DNA from: Chitinophagaceae bacterium UBA2789
GTDB lineage: Bacteria; Bacteroidota; Bacteroidia; Chitinophagales; Chitinophagaceae
Assembly: GCA_002352145.1 (NCBI GenBank)
Contig: DEHX01000116.1
Span: forward strand, 1 to 36,434
Direction of reading: 5' to 3'
Length of the DNA: 36,434 bases
This document shows, piece by piece, positions 23,151-31,096 of the stretch. A program made the position numbers and the translations under genes. The notes beneath the pieces were generated by a model that searched no databases, was not told the DNA's origin, and saw only the letters and a list, made by a program, of their open reading frames with translations. Position 1 is the first letter of the stretch, and the number at the start of each line of letters is the position of its first letter.

Positions 23151-26081
23151 TTAAAATTTACCGGGGAAATACTGGTTCAGGAAGTTTCTGTATCCTTCGA
23201 GGTTTTTGTTTTGTTTCAGCAGGTCAAAATTACCATTGGTAAGTATGCTGAAATTGTATTTTCCCCCCTTGAGCCACGGAATGATCTCATCAGCCGTTCT
23301 CGGTTTGGTTTTGTCAATATAAGCAATGGCATCCTGTGCATTGGTGAACGGGGCGATCAGCAATAACCTGTTATCTGCATCCAATTCAAATAAGTCTAAA
23401 GAAAACTGCTTATTGTAATAATTATCCCTGTGATAACGGGCAAATGCATTTTTGGCTTCATTTGAGAAAACCGGGTCAACCTTATTTAATATCAGCACCA
23501 CATAATGGGCTTCGGCGGGAGCATGTACAAAAGGTGCATCAGGTTTTACTGCAGGTTTTATTTGAGAAGAATCTGTAACCGGTTTAACAGGAACAGTTAC
23601 AACCGGTGGTTTTGTAGTAGCCGTATCTGTTTTTGGTTTTGGAGGCTGAATAATTGTAACGGGCTGACGTCCTGCTGCAGTGTCTGATGGCGCCCGGGTT
23701 ACAACCATTCTTTTTAATTCATCTTCTATTTGTGCCCTGCGGCCCAGCACATCCAGTAAGGTAGCTGCTTTGGCTGCAATAGGAGTATTGGCAAATTGTC
23801 CAATTATATTGGTGAGTACATCTTTGGCTATACTGTCCTGTCTTTGCTTGATGTAATATACTGCTTCAATATAAAGCAGTTGCGGTGTCCAGTAATTCCT
23901 TCCATAAATGCTGTCGGCAGTTTTCTTTTGCGCAATGGCCTCAGCAAATTTTCCTTCAATAAACAGGTCGTAGATCTTTTCGTATGTTCTGGTAGCAGCA
24001 TTACCCGGAGTTTTGGCATCTGGGTTTTCACCGGTAGCTAAGATCTTTGCAAAAGAAGTCATGCCATAATTGTTGGTAAGCAATTCCTTTACTTCTGCTG
24101 CCCTGGCTGAATTACCATTTTTATTATAGCAATAATACAAGTTGAACAATACTTCGCTCATTTTGGCAAATTGAGGGAAGCGACTGCGTAATTGTTCCAG
24201 CGTTTCAGTGCCTGCATTACAATCCTCAATATTCTGAATATAAGCTTTGCCCAGTTCAAATAATGCCTGCTGAACAGAATCATTGGACAACGACAAAAGT
24301 TCAGGTGTTATCGGTAGTTTGTTGTACAAACCCTCAAAGGAGAGTTCATCATCTCCTCCACCTTGTGTGGGTTTTCCACCTGCCTGGTTTTGATTACCGG
24401 GTTGGTTGCTGTTGATGATACCGGCCAATACTGCACTTCTTCGCCAGTTATCTACATTGGGACGAACACCCCATCTTGCTTTGAAATCAGTTGTTCCTCT
24501 TGTCCTGGAAGCTTCGTTATAGAAATACCATTCTCCTTTTGAATCCCCGGATGGGAAAAGAGGAGGAGGTGCGGTAGTGGCAAAAGGAGAAGCTGCAGAA
24601 GCAGGCTGTTCTTCTTTCAGCCCTTTTTCCTTGCGCAATTGTTTTACCAGCTTCTTTACAAAATCTTTTCTTTCTTGTTCAGGCAGGGCAGCAATACGCT
24701 GAAGGCTGTCCTGTCTTTCCAGTATTTCATAATTGAGAGCAATAACTGCAAGAGATTCTTTCCGTGCTTTTATCTCATCAGGATTTTTCAGAGTGGGGTC
24801 GCCGAGACGGATACTGTCGTAATAATTATATGAAAGCCTGTATTTTTTTTGTGCAAATGCCAGTTCTGCCAGTTGAAGAAAAGCTTTGTTGCGCTGGGCA
24901 TCACCGTTAGTGGCAAACTGGGTACTTTTCAGGAGTAATGCCATGGCGCCGTCAATATCTTTTCCTTCCAGTTGCATCTGTGCCGCCATGTAGTAAATAA
25001 TATCCCGGTAATCTTCATATTTATCCTGCTTTGCCATGCGGATAAGGGCAGCAATATTTTTTTCTATGGTTTTATCATCATCACGGTTTACCCGAATAGA
25101 GGCGAGGCGGGCATAAATGTCTAAAATGGGATCGGTTGTATGGCTGCTTACCTTGCTGTAATAATCTTCTGCTTCTTTGTATTGGCCGGCCAGTTCATAG
25201 AGTTGTGCGGCTAAGTATTCCCAACGGGCTTTTTCCTGCTGGTTACCGGCATTGCTTAAAGCACTGACAAGGTGATTGGCAGCGCTGTCCCACATGTTCT
25301 GCTTGTAAAACCAATAGGCCTGTACTTCGTGCAGGTCATTCACTAAGCGTTTGGGAAAATTAGGGTCGTTGCGAAGCGTTACGATCAAACTGGCGGCTTC
25401 GGCAAACTGGTCCTGGGCCAGGAAATTTCTTATTTGCCATATAAAGGCATCATTGCGGCTGGGCGGTTCTGAAAGTAATCTTTTGGGCAGGCTTCTTTTT
25501 TCTTTTGTAGAAATACTGTAAGCCGAATTGCCATCCCTGGCACTGCCGATCGTCAGGTAATAACCATCCTTTTCTTTCGGGGCAAAAGCATAGTTAATAA
25601 ACTGGAACATCAGGTAGGCAGAATCGAATTTCTTTTGCAGGTAAAAAGCGGCTCCCCATAAAAGATACAGGTTGTCTACCCAGTCACTGCGCAGGTCATG
25701 AAGGGCAATACCTGTTGAGGCTTTGTACGTAATGGAATCAAGTTGTATAGAATCTGCCGCTGTAGCGTCAAGAGAATAGTTATAAAAAGGGAGAAGCTTG
25801 GAGTAATCGTCTTTGTAGGCTTCTTTGGCCCTTTCCAGCACTTCGTTCAGCTTGTTATTGGCGTTGAAGAAATAATTGTAATGCGTGGCGGTGTTTTGAA
25901 TGAACCGGCGGGGCAGGGTAAATTTCTTCTGATCTGATTTTTCAGATCGCAGCACCCTTTCATCGTACTCCTTGGGCTTCTTGATGTCAAAAGAGATTCC
26001 CAACTGGCTGAAAGCGGGGAAACTGACCTGGCAGAGGATAAGGAGGAGGATCGCAGTAGTCGTATATCGGTTCAATCGCAT
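23151..26081 (-). CDS. porW: SprE/PorW-type TPR protein of the type IX secretion system
   Basis: 976 residues from the ATG at 26079-26081; a TTG four codons upstream is less likely. The architecture fits SprE/PorW, needed for type IX secretion and gliding in Bacteroidota: an export signal, an opening segment with RRFIQNTATHYNYFFNANNKL, many TPR-like helical repeats (about 130-470 and 600-800; YKEAEDYYSKV, FDSAYLMFQFIN), Pro/Thr-rich linkers, and a C-terminal domain (about 855-976) with HYVVLILNK, NYYNKQFSLDLFELD and FLNQYFPGKF. PorW is described as a lipoprotein. Here C17 sits in LILC, a poor lipobox, so a plain signal peptide cut near FSQ is also possible. It is divergent from the 26225 cluster. 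The only obvious T9SS cargo in the window is 14657-20368. Confidence 0.85.
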   Translation of the reverse strand: MRLNRYTTTAILLLILCQVSFPAFSQLGISFDIKKPKEYDERVLRSEKSDQKKFTLPRRFIQNTATHYNYFFNANNKLNEVLERAKEAYKDDYSKLLPFYNYSLDATAADSIQLDSITYKASTGIALHDLRSDWVDNLYLLWGAAFYLQKKFDSAYLMFQFINYAFAPKEKDGYYLTIGSARDGNSAYSISTKEKRSLPKRLLSEPPSRNDAFIWQIRNFLAQDQFAEAASLIVTLRNDPNFPKRLVNDLHEVQAYWFYKQNMWDSAANHLVSALSNAGNQQEKARWEYLAAQLYELAGQYKEAEDYYSKVSSHTTDPILDIYARLASIRVNRDDDKTIEKNIAALIRMAKQDKYEDYRDIIYYMAAQMQLEGKDIDGAMALLLKSTQFATNGDAQRNKAFLQLAELAFAQKKYRLSYNYYDSIRLGDPTLKNPDEIKARKESLAVIALNYEILERQDSLQRIAALPEQERKDFVKKLVKQLRKEKGLKEEQPASAASPFATTAPPPLFPSGDSKGEWYFYNEASRTRGTTDFKARWGVRPNVDNWRRSAVLAGIINSNQPGNQNQAGGKPTQGGGDDELSFEGLYNKLPITPELLSLSNDSVQQALFELGKAYIQNIEDCNAGTETLEQLRSRFPQFAKMSEVLFNLYYCYNKNGNSARAAEVKELLTNNYGMTSFAKILATGENPDAKTPGNAATRTYEKIYDLFIEGKFAEAIAQKKTADSIYGRNYWTPQLLYIEAVYYIKQRQDSIAKDVLTNIIGQFANTPIAAKAATLLDVLGRRAQIEDELKRMVVTRAPSDTAAGRQPVTIIQPPKPKTDTATTKPPVVTVPVKPVTDSSQIKPAVKPDAPFVHAPAEAHYVVLILNKVDPVFSNEAKNAFARYHRDNYYNKQFSLDLFELDADNRLLLIAPFTNAQDAIAYIDKTKPRTADEIIPWLKGGKYNFSILTNGNFDLLKQNKNLEGYRNFLNQYFPGKF

Positions 26082-26224
26082 TTTCCGGCGCAATCTAAAG
26101 TCTTAATAACTGAAATTCAAATATTTTAGTATAAATCTAGGCCATTTTTTTCAACAGAAATTGCCCCTTTGAATACCCCAAAACCAATAACCAATCCTTA
26201 CCTTTAGTCCCCAAATTTTTGGTT

Positions 26225-26626
26225 ATGGTAAAATTAGATGCCGGTACCACCTTTCAGCGGCTTAGAAACCGCTACAGGCTGGTTGTGATGAATGATGACA
26301 CTTATGAGGAGGTGGTGACCTTTAAATTGTCCCGTTTGAGTGTTTATATTATGTTGAGCACAATATTTGTGTTATTGGTTGGACTGACAGTAGCCCTCAT
26401 CGTTTTCACACCTTTGAAGTATTATATACCGGGTGCCAGCACCGATTATAAATCTGCTATGGAGCTTCGCCAGCTGAAGTACCAGGTGGATGAAGCCAAT
26501 AAACAGATCCGTTTATTGCAGCAGTTTGATGCAGGCTTACGGAACGGGCCTTTAAAAGGAAACAACACTGTTACCCTGGATACCACAATTTTGAAAGTAC
26601 CAAAAGCAGAAATTTCACAGGATTAA
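26225..26626 (+). CDS. Single-pass membrane protein resembling the N-terminus of an M23 peptidase
   Basis: 133 residues from ATG 26225 (a TTG at 26219 is also in frame). Order: a cytoplasmic-like basic start with RLRNRYRLVVMNDDTYEEVV, a KLSRLSVY segment, one transmembrane helix (about 45-68), then TPLKYYIPGASTD and a short coiled coil (LRQLKYQVDEANKQIRLLQQ), ending in a Thr-rich tail. The first 100 residues match, as I recall them, the membrane part of the M23 metallopeptidase found between sprE and the bactofilin gene in other Bacteroidota, but the LytM domain is absent. The bactofilin gene starts 11 bases downstream. Probable role: membrane partner or anchor for the bactofilin (inferred). 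Confidence 0.75.
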   Translation: MVKLDAGTTFQRLRNRYRLVVMNDDTYEEVVTFKLSRLSVYIMLSTIFVLLVGLTVALIVFTPLKYYIPGASTDYKSAMELRQLKYQVDEANKQIRLLQQFDAGLRNGPLKGNNTVTLDTTILKVPKAEISQD

Positions 26627-26637
26627 CCAACATAGTT

Positions 26638-27048
26638 ATGTTTAATACTAAAAACAAAACCGACATGCAACCAACCAACGGCAATGGAAACGGCACTACC
26701 TTAATTGGCGCCGGCACCACCCTGAAGGGTGATATCAGCAGCAGCAGTGATCTACGAATTGACGGCACCATCATCGGTAATATTACCAGTTCTGCCAAGA
26801 TTGTGATTGGCAGCAGCGGTGTTGTAGAAGGTGATATCACCGGCAACCAGGCTGATATTGTGGGAAAAGTATCCGGCAATATCCGGGCTAAAGAGTTGTT
26901 ACAACTAAGAGGTGATGCCGTTGTGAACGGAAATATTTATGCAGGTAAGTTGCAAATGGAGCCCACAGCCACCTTCAATGGCCAGTGCCATATGGGAGCC
27001 AATATAGTAGAGATGAATAACAATGAACAACAAGCAGCCGCCAGATAG
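26638..27048 (+). CDS. Bactofilin
   Basis: 136 residues with the bactofilin (DUF583) beta-helix: TLIGAGTTLKGDISSSSDLR, then regular short strands with Gly turns (IDGTIIGNI, VVEGDITGNQADIVGKVSGN, AVVNGNIYAGKLQ). The N- and C-terminal tails are short, polar and disordered. Bactofilins polymerise without nucleotide into cytoplasmic, membrane-associated filaments that place cell-wall enzymes. The preceding gene encodes a single-pass membrane protein and is 11 bases away; the AtpZ gene overlaps the last 26 bases. A membrane adaptor plus bactofilin is a known pairing (bactofilin with M23 peptidases). Confidence 0.95.
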   Translation: MFNTKNKTDMQPTNGNGNGTTLIGAGTTLKGDISSSSDLRIDGTIIGNITSSAKIVIGSSGVVEGDITGNQADIVGKVSGNIRAKELLQLRGDAVVNGNIYAGKLQMEPTATFNGQCHMGANIVEMNNNEQQAAAR

Positions 27049-27250
27049 TAACAAACAATTCTTCCTTCGTTATGCCAGCCTCGGTTCGCAGTTGCTGGCC
27101 GCTATAGGACTGGGTGTTTTTTTAGGATTAAAAGCAGACCAGTGGCTGCATACATCCCCTGTTCTGGCCTGTGTCTTACCTTTGCTCGTCCTGTCAGGGA
27201 TTTTCATCAAGATCTTCCGGGAAACAAGCAGGAAAAAGAATAATGAATAA
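27023..27250 (+). CDS. AtpZ/AtpI family small membrane protein
   Basis: 75 residues with two transmembrane helices (about 17-34 and 42-63). It shows the AtpZ pattern RYASLGSQLLAAIGLGVFLGLKADQWL, whose Gly-rich first helix is typical. AtpZ with AtpI is linked to Mg/Ca transport or assembly of the rotor of the F1Fo ATP synthase. It overlaps the bactofilin gene by 26 bases and the next gene by 8 bases, so translation is coupled. No atpB, atpE or other ATP synthase gene follows, as would be usual. Confidence 0.9.
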   Translation: MNNKQPPDSNKQFFLRYASLGSQLLAAIGLGVFLGLKADQWLHTSPVLACVLPLLVLSGIFIKIFRETSRKKNNE

Positions 27251-27641
27251 GAGCTTTTTTGATTGGGCCAAACCTTTAATCGGACTTTTCATCGTGGTGA
27301 CTATTGTTGCTGTGGCCGGCAAAGAATGGCTGGCACATTACCATATCGACTGGCGGGTAGTTGCCGTTGGAAACTTTTTATTGCTGGATGTGGGCCTTAC
27401 CGGTTTATTTATCATGATGAAAACACTGAAGTCTTCTAATCCACAGGCATTTGTCAGGGCGATGTACGGCAGTTTCATTATCAAATTCTTTGTGCTGGCT
27501 GTTGCTGCATTTGTTTATATCATGGTAACTAAAAAAGCAGTCAATAAAGAAGGCCTTGTGGTTTGTGCTGCTTTATACATTGCTTATACTTTTCTTGAAG
27601 TAAGGATACTGACCAAACTGCTGAGGGAGAAAAATGCCTAA
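27243..27641 (+). CDS. AtpI-like four-helix membrane protein
   Basis: 132 residues from the ATG at 27243, which overlaps the AtpZ stop (ATGAATAA, 8 bases). It has four hydrophobic helices (about 9-25, 37-56, 74-96 and 103-121), a size and layout like AtpI and its uncharacterised Bacteroidota counterparts placed before atpB. The last two codons overlap the SprT-like gene by 8 bases. No catalytic motif is visible. An AtpI-like accessory role rests on position next to AtpZ and on topology, not on a strong motif. Confidence 0.78.
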   Translation: MNKSFFDWAKPLIGLFIVVTIVAVAGKEWLAHYHIDWRVVAVGNFLLLDVGLTGLFIMMKTLKSSNPQAFVRAMYGSFIIKFFVLAVAAFVYIMVTKKAVNKEGLVVCAALYIAYTFLEVRILTKLLREKNA

Positions 27642-28257
27642 GAAAGAAGTACCGGTTGATCACCTGCAGCAATACCTGCCCGACGGCACCGGTGAGGCGG
27701 TGACGAATTACCTGCACCAGTACAAAGTACACCTTACCATAACAAGGGAACGAAAAAGTATTTTAGGTGATTACCGTCACCGCACCCATCATGCCAATCA
27801 CCGTATCAGCATCAACGGAAGCCTGAATAAATATGCTTTCCTGGTCACCCTGCTGCATGAGATTGCCCACCTGCTCACTTTTGAACAATATGGCAACCGG
27901 GTACAGGCACATGGCAAAGAATGGAAGATGATCTTCGGGCAACTGCTGCAACAATTTTTACAACATCATACTTTCCCTGCTGATATTGAAAAGGAATTAT
28001 TGCTTTCGCTGAAGAACCCTGCCGCCAGCAGTTGTGCGGAAGAAGGACTGATACGGGTATTAAGAAACTATGATGCGAAAAAGGACAATCATCACCTGGT
28101 GGAAGAGTTACCGGCCGGCAGTATTTTTCGACTCAAGGATGGCCGGGTATTTAAAAAAGGAGAAAAAATTCGCAAACGGTTTAAATGTACAGAACTGCAA
28201 ACGGGCAAGCTCTATCTCTTCAGCCCGGTATATGAAGTGGAGTGGCTGCAGGCCTGA
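27634..28257 (+). CDS. SprT-like zinc metalloprotease
   Basis: 207 residues. The zinc site is H75-E76-I-A-H79 in TLLHEIAHLLTFEQYG, with H93 in QAHGKEWKMIFGQLL as third ligand; the spacing is that of the SprT/Spartan family. An arginine- and histidine-rich stretch precedes it (LGDYRHRTHHANHRI). The four-Cys zinc ribbon often found at the SprT C-terminus is not present (only two Cys). There is no signal peptide, so it is cytoplasmic. SprT-like proteins are related to Spartan proteases acting on DNA-protein crosslinks, but the bacterial role is not established. The start overlaps the AtpI-like gene by 8 bases, tying it to the bactofilin/AtpZ operon. Confidence 0.85.
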   Translation: MPKKEVPVDHLQQYLPDGTGEAVTNYLHQYKVHLTITRERKSILGDYRHRTHHANHRISINGSLNKYAFLVTLLHEIAHLLTFEQYGNRVQAHGKEWKMIFGQLLQQFLQHHTFPADIEKELLLSLKNPAASSCAEEGLIRVLRNYDAKKDNHHLVEELPAGSIFRLKDGRVFKKGEKIRKRFKCTELQTGKLYLFSPVYEVEWLQA

Positions 28258-28303
28258 ACTGTTAAAACAACCTGATCAGTTTCCTCATTAATTTTTGCTG
28301 CTG

Positions 28304-28311
28304 TACCTTTG
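28304..28311 (+). promoter_or_regulatory. Bacteroidota -7 promoter element for the beta-barrel gene
   Basis: TACCTTTG is an exact TAnnTTTG match in TGTACCTTTGCGG, 20 bases before the ATG at 28332. It is in the right place for a short leader. No TTTG lies at the expected -33 spacing. Confidence 0.65.
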
Positions 28312-28331
28312 CGGCCACAAAAAATAATCAT

Positions 28332-28883
28332 ATGAAGAAAATCATTTTAGGATTTGCAGCAATGACAGGAGTTTTGATCGCTAATGCACAAACCAATACC
28401 GGCGACTGGATGGTAGGTGGCAACTTTCGGTTGAACACCGCTGATAACAACACACAGATCAGCTTTACACCGAATGCAGGCATTTTTGTAGTGGATAATC
28501 TTGCCATCGGTGGCAACTTTGGTCTCAGCTATTCAAAGTCGGGTAATAACAAGTTCACCTCATTTAATGTAGGTCCTTTTGTACGTTATTATTTCACTAC
28601 GGAGTCGCAGGCTGTCCGCCCCATACTGCACGGAACGTTTAATTACCTGAGCACTAAAAGCAAGATTGCCAACACCGCTTCTTCTACCAATACCGGTGTG
28701 AACTTCTTTATAGGTGGTGGTGCTGCAGCTTTCATCAGTAACAATGTTTCCATTGATGCCCTGCTTGGTTACGATCGAACCAAATACAAGAATTTTGATG
28801 GCAGCGGTGGTTTTGCCTTCAACATCGGCTTCCAGGTGTACCTGCTGAAAGACCAGGTGGATAAAGTGAAGGGGAAAAAGTAA
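28332..28883 (+). CDS. Outer-membrane beta-barrel protein (OmpA/OmpW-like porin family)
   Basis: 183 residues with a signal peptide (cut near ANAQ, about residue 19). The mature chain is a string of alternating strands with aromatic ends (GDWMVGGNFRLNT, ISFTPNAGIFVVDN, NLAIGGNFGLSYS, FTSFNVGPFVRYYF, VSIDALLGYDRTKY) and it ends with FAFNIGFQVYLL. The penultimate hydrophobic strand is typical of outer-membrane assembly. Eight strands are the best guess. It has its own -7 promoter and is followed by the hairpin repeat at 28925-29012. Function is unknown beyond the fold; the PF13568-type outer-membrane barrel family is the closest fit. Confidence 0.85.
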   Translation: MKKIILGFAAMTGVLIANAQTNTGDWMVGGNFRLNTADNNTQISFTPNAGIFVVDNLAIGGNFGLSYSKSGNNKFTSFNVGPFVRYYFTTESQAVRPILHGTFNYLSTKSKIANTASSTNTGVNFFIGGGAAAFISNNVSIDALLGYDRTKYKNFDGSGGFAFNIGFQVYLLKDQVDKVKGKK

Positions 28884-28924
28884 GGATTAGCCACTGAGGC
28901 ACAGAATATATTTCCGGCATTTCT

Positions 28925-29012
28925 AACCACAGATTACACGGATTACTTTCACGGATTTCACAGGGTTACTAATAACCGTGTGATCTGTGTTTAATCTGTA
29001 TAATCTGTGGTT
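28925..29012. repeat. Imperfect long inverted repeat (88 bases)
   Basis: The outer arms 28925-28945 (AACCACAGATTACACGGATTA) and 28992-29012 (TAATCTGTATAATCTGTGGT, then T) are 21 bp reverse complements with two mismatches. The interior continues to pair with small bulges (CACGGATTTCACAGGGTTA with CACAGATCACACGGTTA), so the whole element can fold into one long hairpin. It lies between a plus-strand and a minus-strand gene, both ending here. It resembles the ACCACAGATTACACGGATT-type interspersed repeats I recall from Bacteroidota intergenic DNA, and it may double as a bidirectional terminator. Confidence 0.75.
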
Positions 29013-29022
29013 TTAATTTATT

Positions 29023-29505
29023 TCAGAGCTCTTTTATCATCCACAGCGGGCAGCCGTAATGACCGCTGTTGCCCATCGGGCCATCAAGATATGTGAAGCC
29101 CAGGCGGGCATAGACTTTCAGTGCAGCTTTCAGTTCGTTCATGGTTTCCAGGTACACTTTTTTAAAGCCATTGGCTTTGGCCTGCTGCAGGCAAAGGGCA
29201 ATCAGTTGTGAGCCGAGGCCGGTACCCCTTGCTTCGGGCAGTAAATACATTTTTACGAGTTCACAAGTATCGCCGGGCAATCCATCTGTAGGGTAGATGC
29301 CGCCGCCGCCAACTATCTTTCCATCCAGTTCAACAATATTGTAAACTGACCTCTCTTTTTGAAACAGTTCGTACAAGGTGTCCGTAGTTGGATCGAAGTA
29401 TACTGTGCCGGGATGATTGGCGCCGAATTCGGCCAGCGTATCCCTTATGATTTTAGCAATAATGGGATTGTCGGATGGCTGTATGGGGCGTATGATGGGG
29501 TCCAT
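29023..29505 (-). CDS. GNAT-family N-acetyltransferase
   Basis: 160 residues. N-terminal MDPIIRPIQPSDNPII is a standard GNAT opening. The acetyl-CoA loop is LPEARGTGLGSQLI (RGTGLG). The C-terminal KVYARLGFTYLDGPMGNSGH gives the usual beta-bulge region. The substrate is unknown; small GNATs of this type often acetylate amino acids, toxins or antibiotics, but nothing here decides. Its stop is 11 bases from the 28925-29012 repeat. The 252 bases upstream hold no gene and one short inverted repeat. Confidence 0.9.
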   Translation of the reverse strand: MDPIIRPIQPSDNPIIAKIIRDTLAEFGANHPGTVYFDPTTDTLYELFQKERSVYNIVELDGKIVGGGGIYPTDGLPGDTCELVKMYLLPEARGTGLGSQLIALCLQQAKANGFKKVYLETMNELKAALKVYARLGFTYLDGPMGNSGHYGCPLWMIKEL

Positions 29506-29625
29506 GTTGTAAAGTTATGTCTTCAGAGGGCATGGGTATTTGTCTGAACCAGGATTGGGATAGATTATCTGGATTTCAGAGATTTGAAATTCTCCTTTAA
29601 TGCTAGTTACTTTAAGTGCATAGGG

Positions 29626-29648
29626 CTGCGAGACTACAAGTCTCGCAG
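29626..29648. repeat. Perfect 10 bp inverted repeat in a gene-free stretch
   Basis: CTGCGAGACT (29626-29635) and AGTCTCGCAG (29639-29648) with a 3-base loop. No T run follows, and it is 110 bases or more from both neighbouring genes. It is the only clear structure in the 252-base gap 29506-29757; I recall similar CTGCGAGACTTG-type elements in Bacteroidota intergenic DNA. Confidence 0.65.
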
Positions 29649-29757
29649 AGCCATGCTGTGTTCGGCCTAAGTGTTTTTAAAGTAATAAGTGATTGATCGA
29701 ATGGCGGAACAAAGTGCTGAAAGATTTCTGATTTTTGAAGGGTAGTTAAAGGCTGAA

Positions 29758-30600
29758 TTACTCATACATATATGTAGTAACATAAATCGTGTCGTTGTTT
29801 TTCACTTCAACCTTTTTTATAGGAAGATCATTAGTATTATATGTATATGATACTATACCGGATTGAAAATGTGTATTCATAAAGGAATCATAAGAATTTC
29901 TTTTTATAGGATTGTTTTTGCTATAAAAAATCTCAGCTGGTATAGATACCCCTGTATTCGCAATTCTATAGTTGTAATAAAACTCCCCTATGTTTAAAAA
30001 GTACACAGGATTTTTTTTATTGTCATATTGTTCGTAGTCGTGTTCCAGGTATTCGATAGGGGGAAAAGGATCGAAAATGTCAAAAGAAGTCCTCATGTAT
30101 TTTAAATTATTGTTCAGGAATATCAATGAGTCTTTCGTTGTGCTGCCCGACCCGCTTGAAGGCTGAGAGTGATAACAGAGATGGTAATTAGTATAATATT
30201 CAAATGTGGCACGCCCCGTAATTGGAAGCGGATTAATTATTTTAGTAATTGAATCCTTAATCAACTTCTTTTGTGCATCATAAACAAAGTCATGCCATAT
30301 GTTGTTTGTCAATTTATGCAATCTTGCAGGTAAACTGTCAGCACCGGTATAGTAAAATAAAGCTCTGTCTATAGGAATGCTATCCCCGGTGTTTGTTTTT
30401 TCATACTCGATTATTTCTATAACCCTGTTTTGTAAATCGTAGTAATAATCATTAAAGAGAGTTGAAGCTAATGAAGGACGATATTGACTTATTCGTTTTA
30501 ATCTTTCACCTGCGGTAGTAGTGTTAATCCTGCTTTCTTTCCTGCAACCATACAGAGAAATAATGGCTATTAAAGAAGGTAAAACAAAATAAGTTTTCAC
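29758..30600 (-). CDS. Lipoprotein with YD-repeat-like strands
   Basis: 280 residues. A signal peptide with lipobox SLYGC19 marks it as a lipoprotein (residues after C19 are RKESR). The mature chain has short tyrosine-rich strand repeats (NDYYYDLQNRVIEII, HDFVYDAQKKLIK, GIVSYTYNTNDLPIKKVEV) as seen in YD-repeat or DUF4595-like Bacteroidota proteins. The function is unknown. The start is GTG (30598-30600). The gene is visibly A/T-rich compared with flanking core genes. Position in the envelope is inferred from the lipobox; whether it faces inward or outward cannot be told. Confidence 0.75.
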   Translation of the reverse strand: MKTYFVLPSLIAIISLYGCRKESRINTTTAGERLKRISQYRPSLASTLFNDYYYDLQNRVIEIIEYEKTNTGDSIPIDRALFYYTGADSLPARLHKLTNNIWHDFVYDAQKKLIKDSITKIINPLPITGRATFEYYTNYHLCYHSQPSSGSGSTTKDSLIFLNNNLKYMRTSFDIFDPFPPIEYLEHDYEQYDNKKNPVYFLNIGEFYYNYRIANTGVSIPAEIFYSKNNPIKRNSYDSFMNTHFQSGIVSYTYNTNDLPIKKVEVKNNDTIYVTTYMYE

Positions 30601-30651
30601 TGAAAATACTTTTTTAAAATTGAATAAAAATTTTCCGCTTCATAAGCTAGC

Positions 30652-30954
30652 TTATTTGGAGGCTGTCTTTACGATGTTAATAAGAAATGATCCTTTTCTC
30701 GTAGAGAAACTTACGAACCAAATATTTTTAAGTCCGTTTAAGGGAACAGGTATGTTGTAATCATGTTGAACTTCCTTTTTTAATTCGCTGATAATTTTAT
30801 TGCCCAAAAATTTTATCTGATCTCGTTCCTTTTCAATTTGATTTATCCATTGCAAAATGGATTCATTAACGTTAGTAGCATCGACTTGGGCACAATATAT
30901 TCCTCCACGGAAGTTTACAATAAATGTGAATTTCAAAGCCTTCTTATTCGCCAT
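30652..30954 (-). CDS. Hypothetical protein
   Basis: About 100 residues (ATG at 30952-30954, opening MANKKALKFTFIV; an ATG four codons upstream at 30964-30966 is also possible). No signal peptide and no family I recognise. Predicted strand-helix-strand: KFTFIVNFRGGIYCAQVDA, then a long helix with NESILQWINQIEKERDQIKF, then NIWFVSFSTRKGSFLINIV. It may be a small Ig- or ferredoxin-like domain. It is A/T-rich, with 51 bases to the downstream lipoprotein gene. Coding potential is supported by the coherent alternation of hydrophobic strands, but only moderately. Confidence 0.6.
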   Translation of the reverse strand: MANKKALKFTFIVNFRGGIYCAQVDATNVNESILQWINQIEKERDQIKFLGNKIISELKKEVQHDYNIPVPLNGLKNIWFVSFSTRKGSFLINIVKTASK

Positions 30955-31096
30955 AGTGTAGGGCATCTGTTTTTGCTATCAGTCAACTTGTAAATATGTA
31001 TTATTTCTTTTCAAATTTACCAAGATTCAATAGATAATGAAGCGAAGCTGGTTTTGAAAGCGGCCTGGTGTGGAAGGGAAAAGGATGTTTAGTTCT

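Noticed and set aside
23138..23152. AACGG/CCGTT hairpin overlapping the SprE stop codon
   Set aside because: Five-base stem and no T run; too weak to call a terminator.
27171..27242. Longer upstream start for the AtpI-like gene
   Set aside because: The extra 24 residues are Ser/Cys-rich and read through the AtpZ gene in another frame; ATG 27243 with an 8-base overlap is better.
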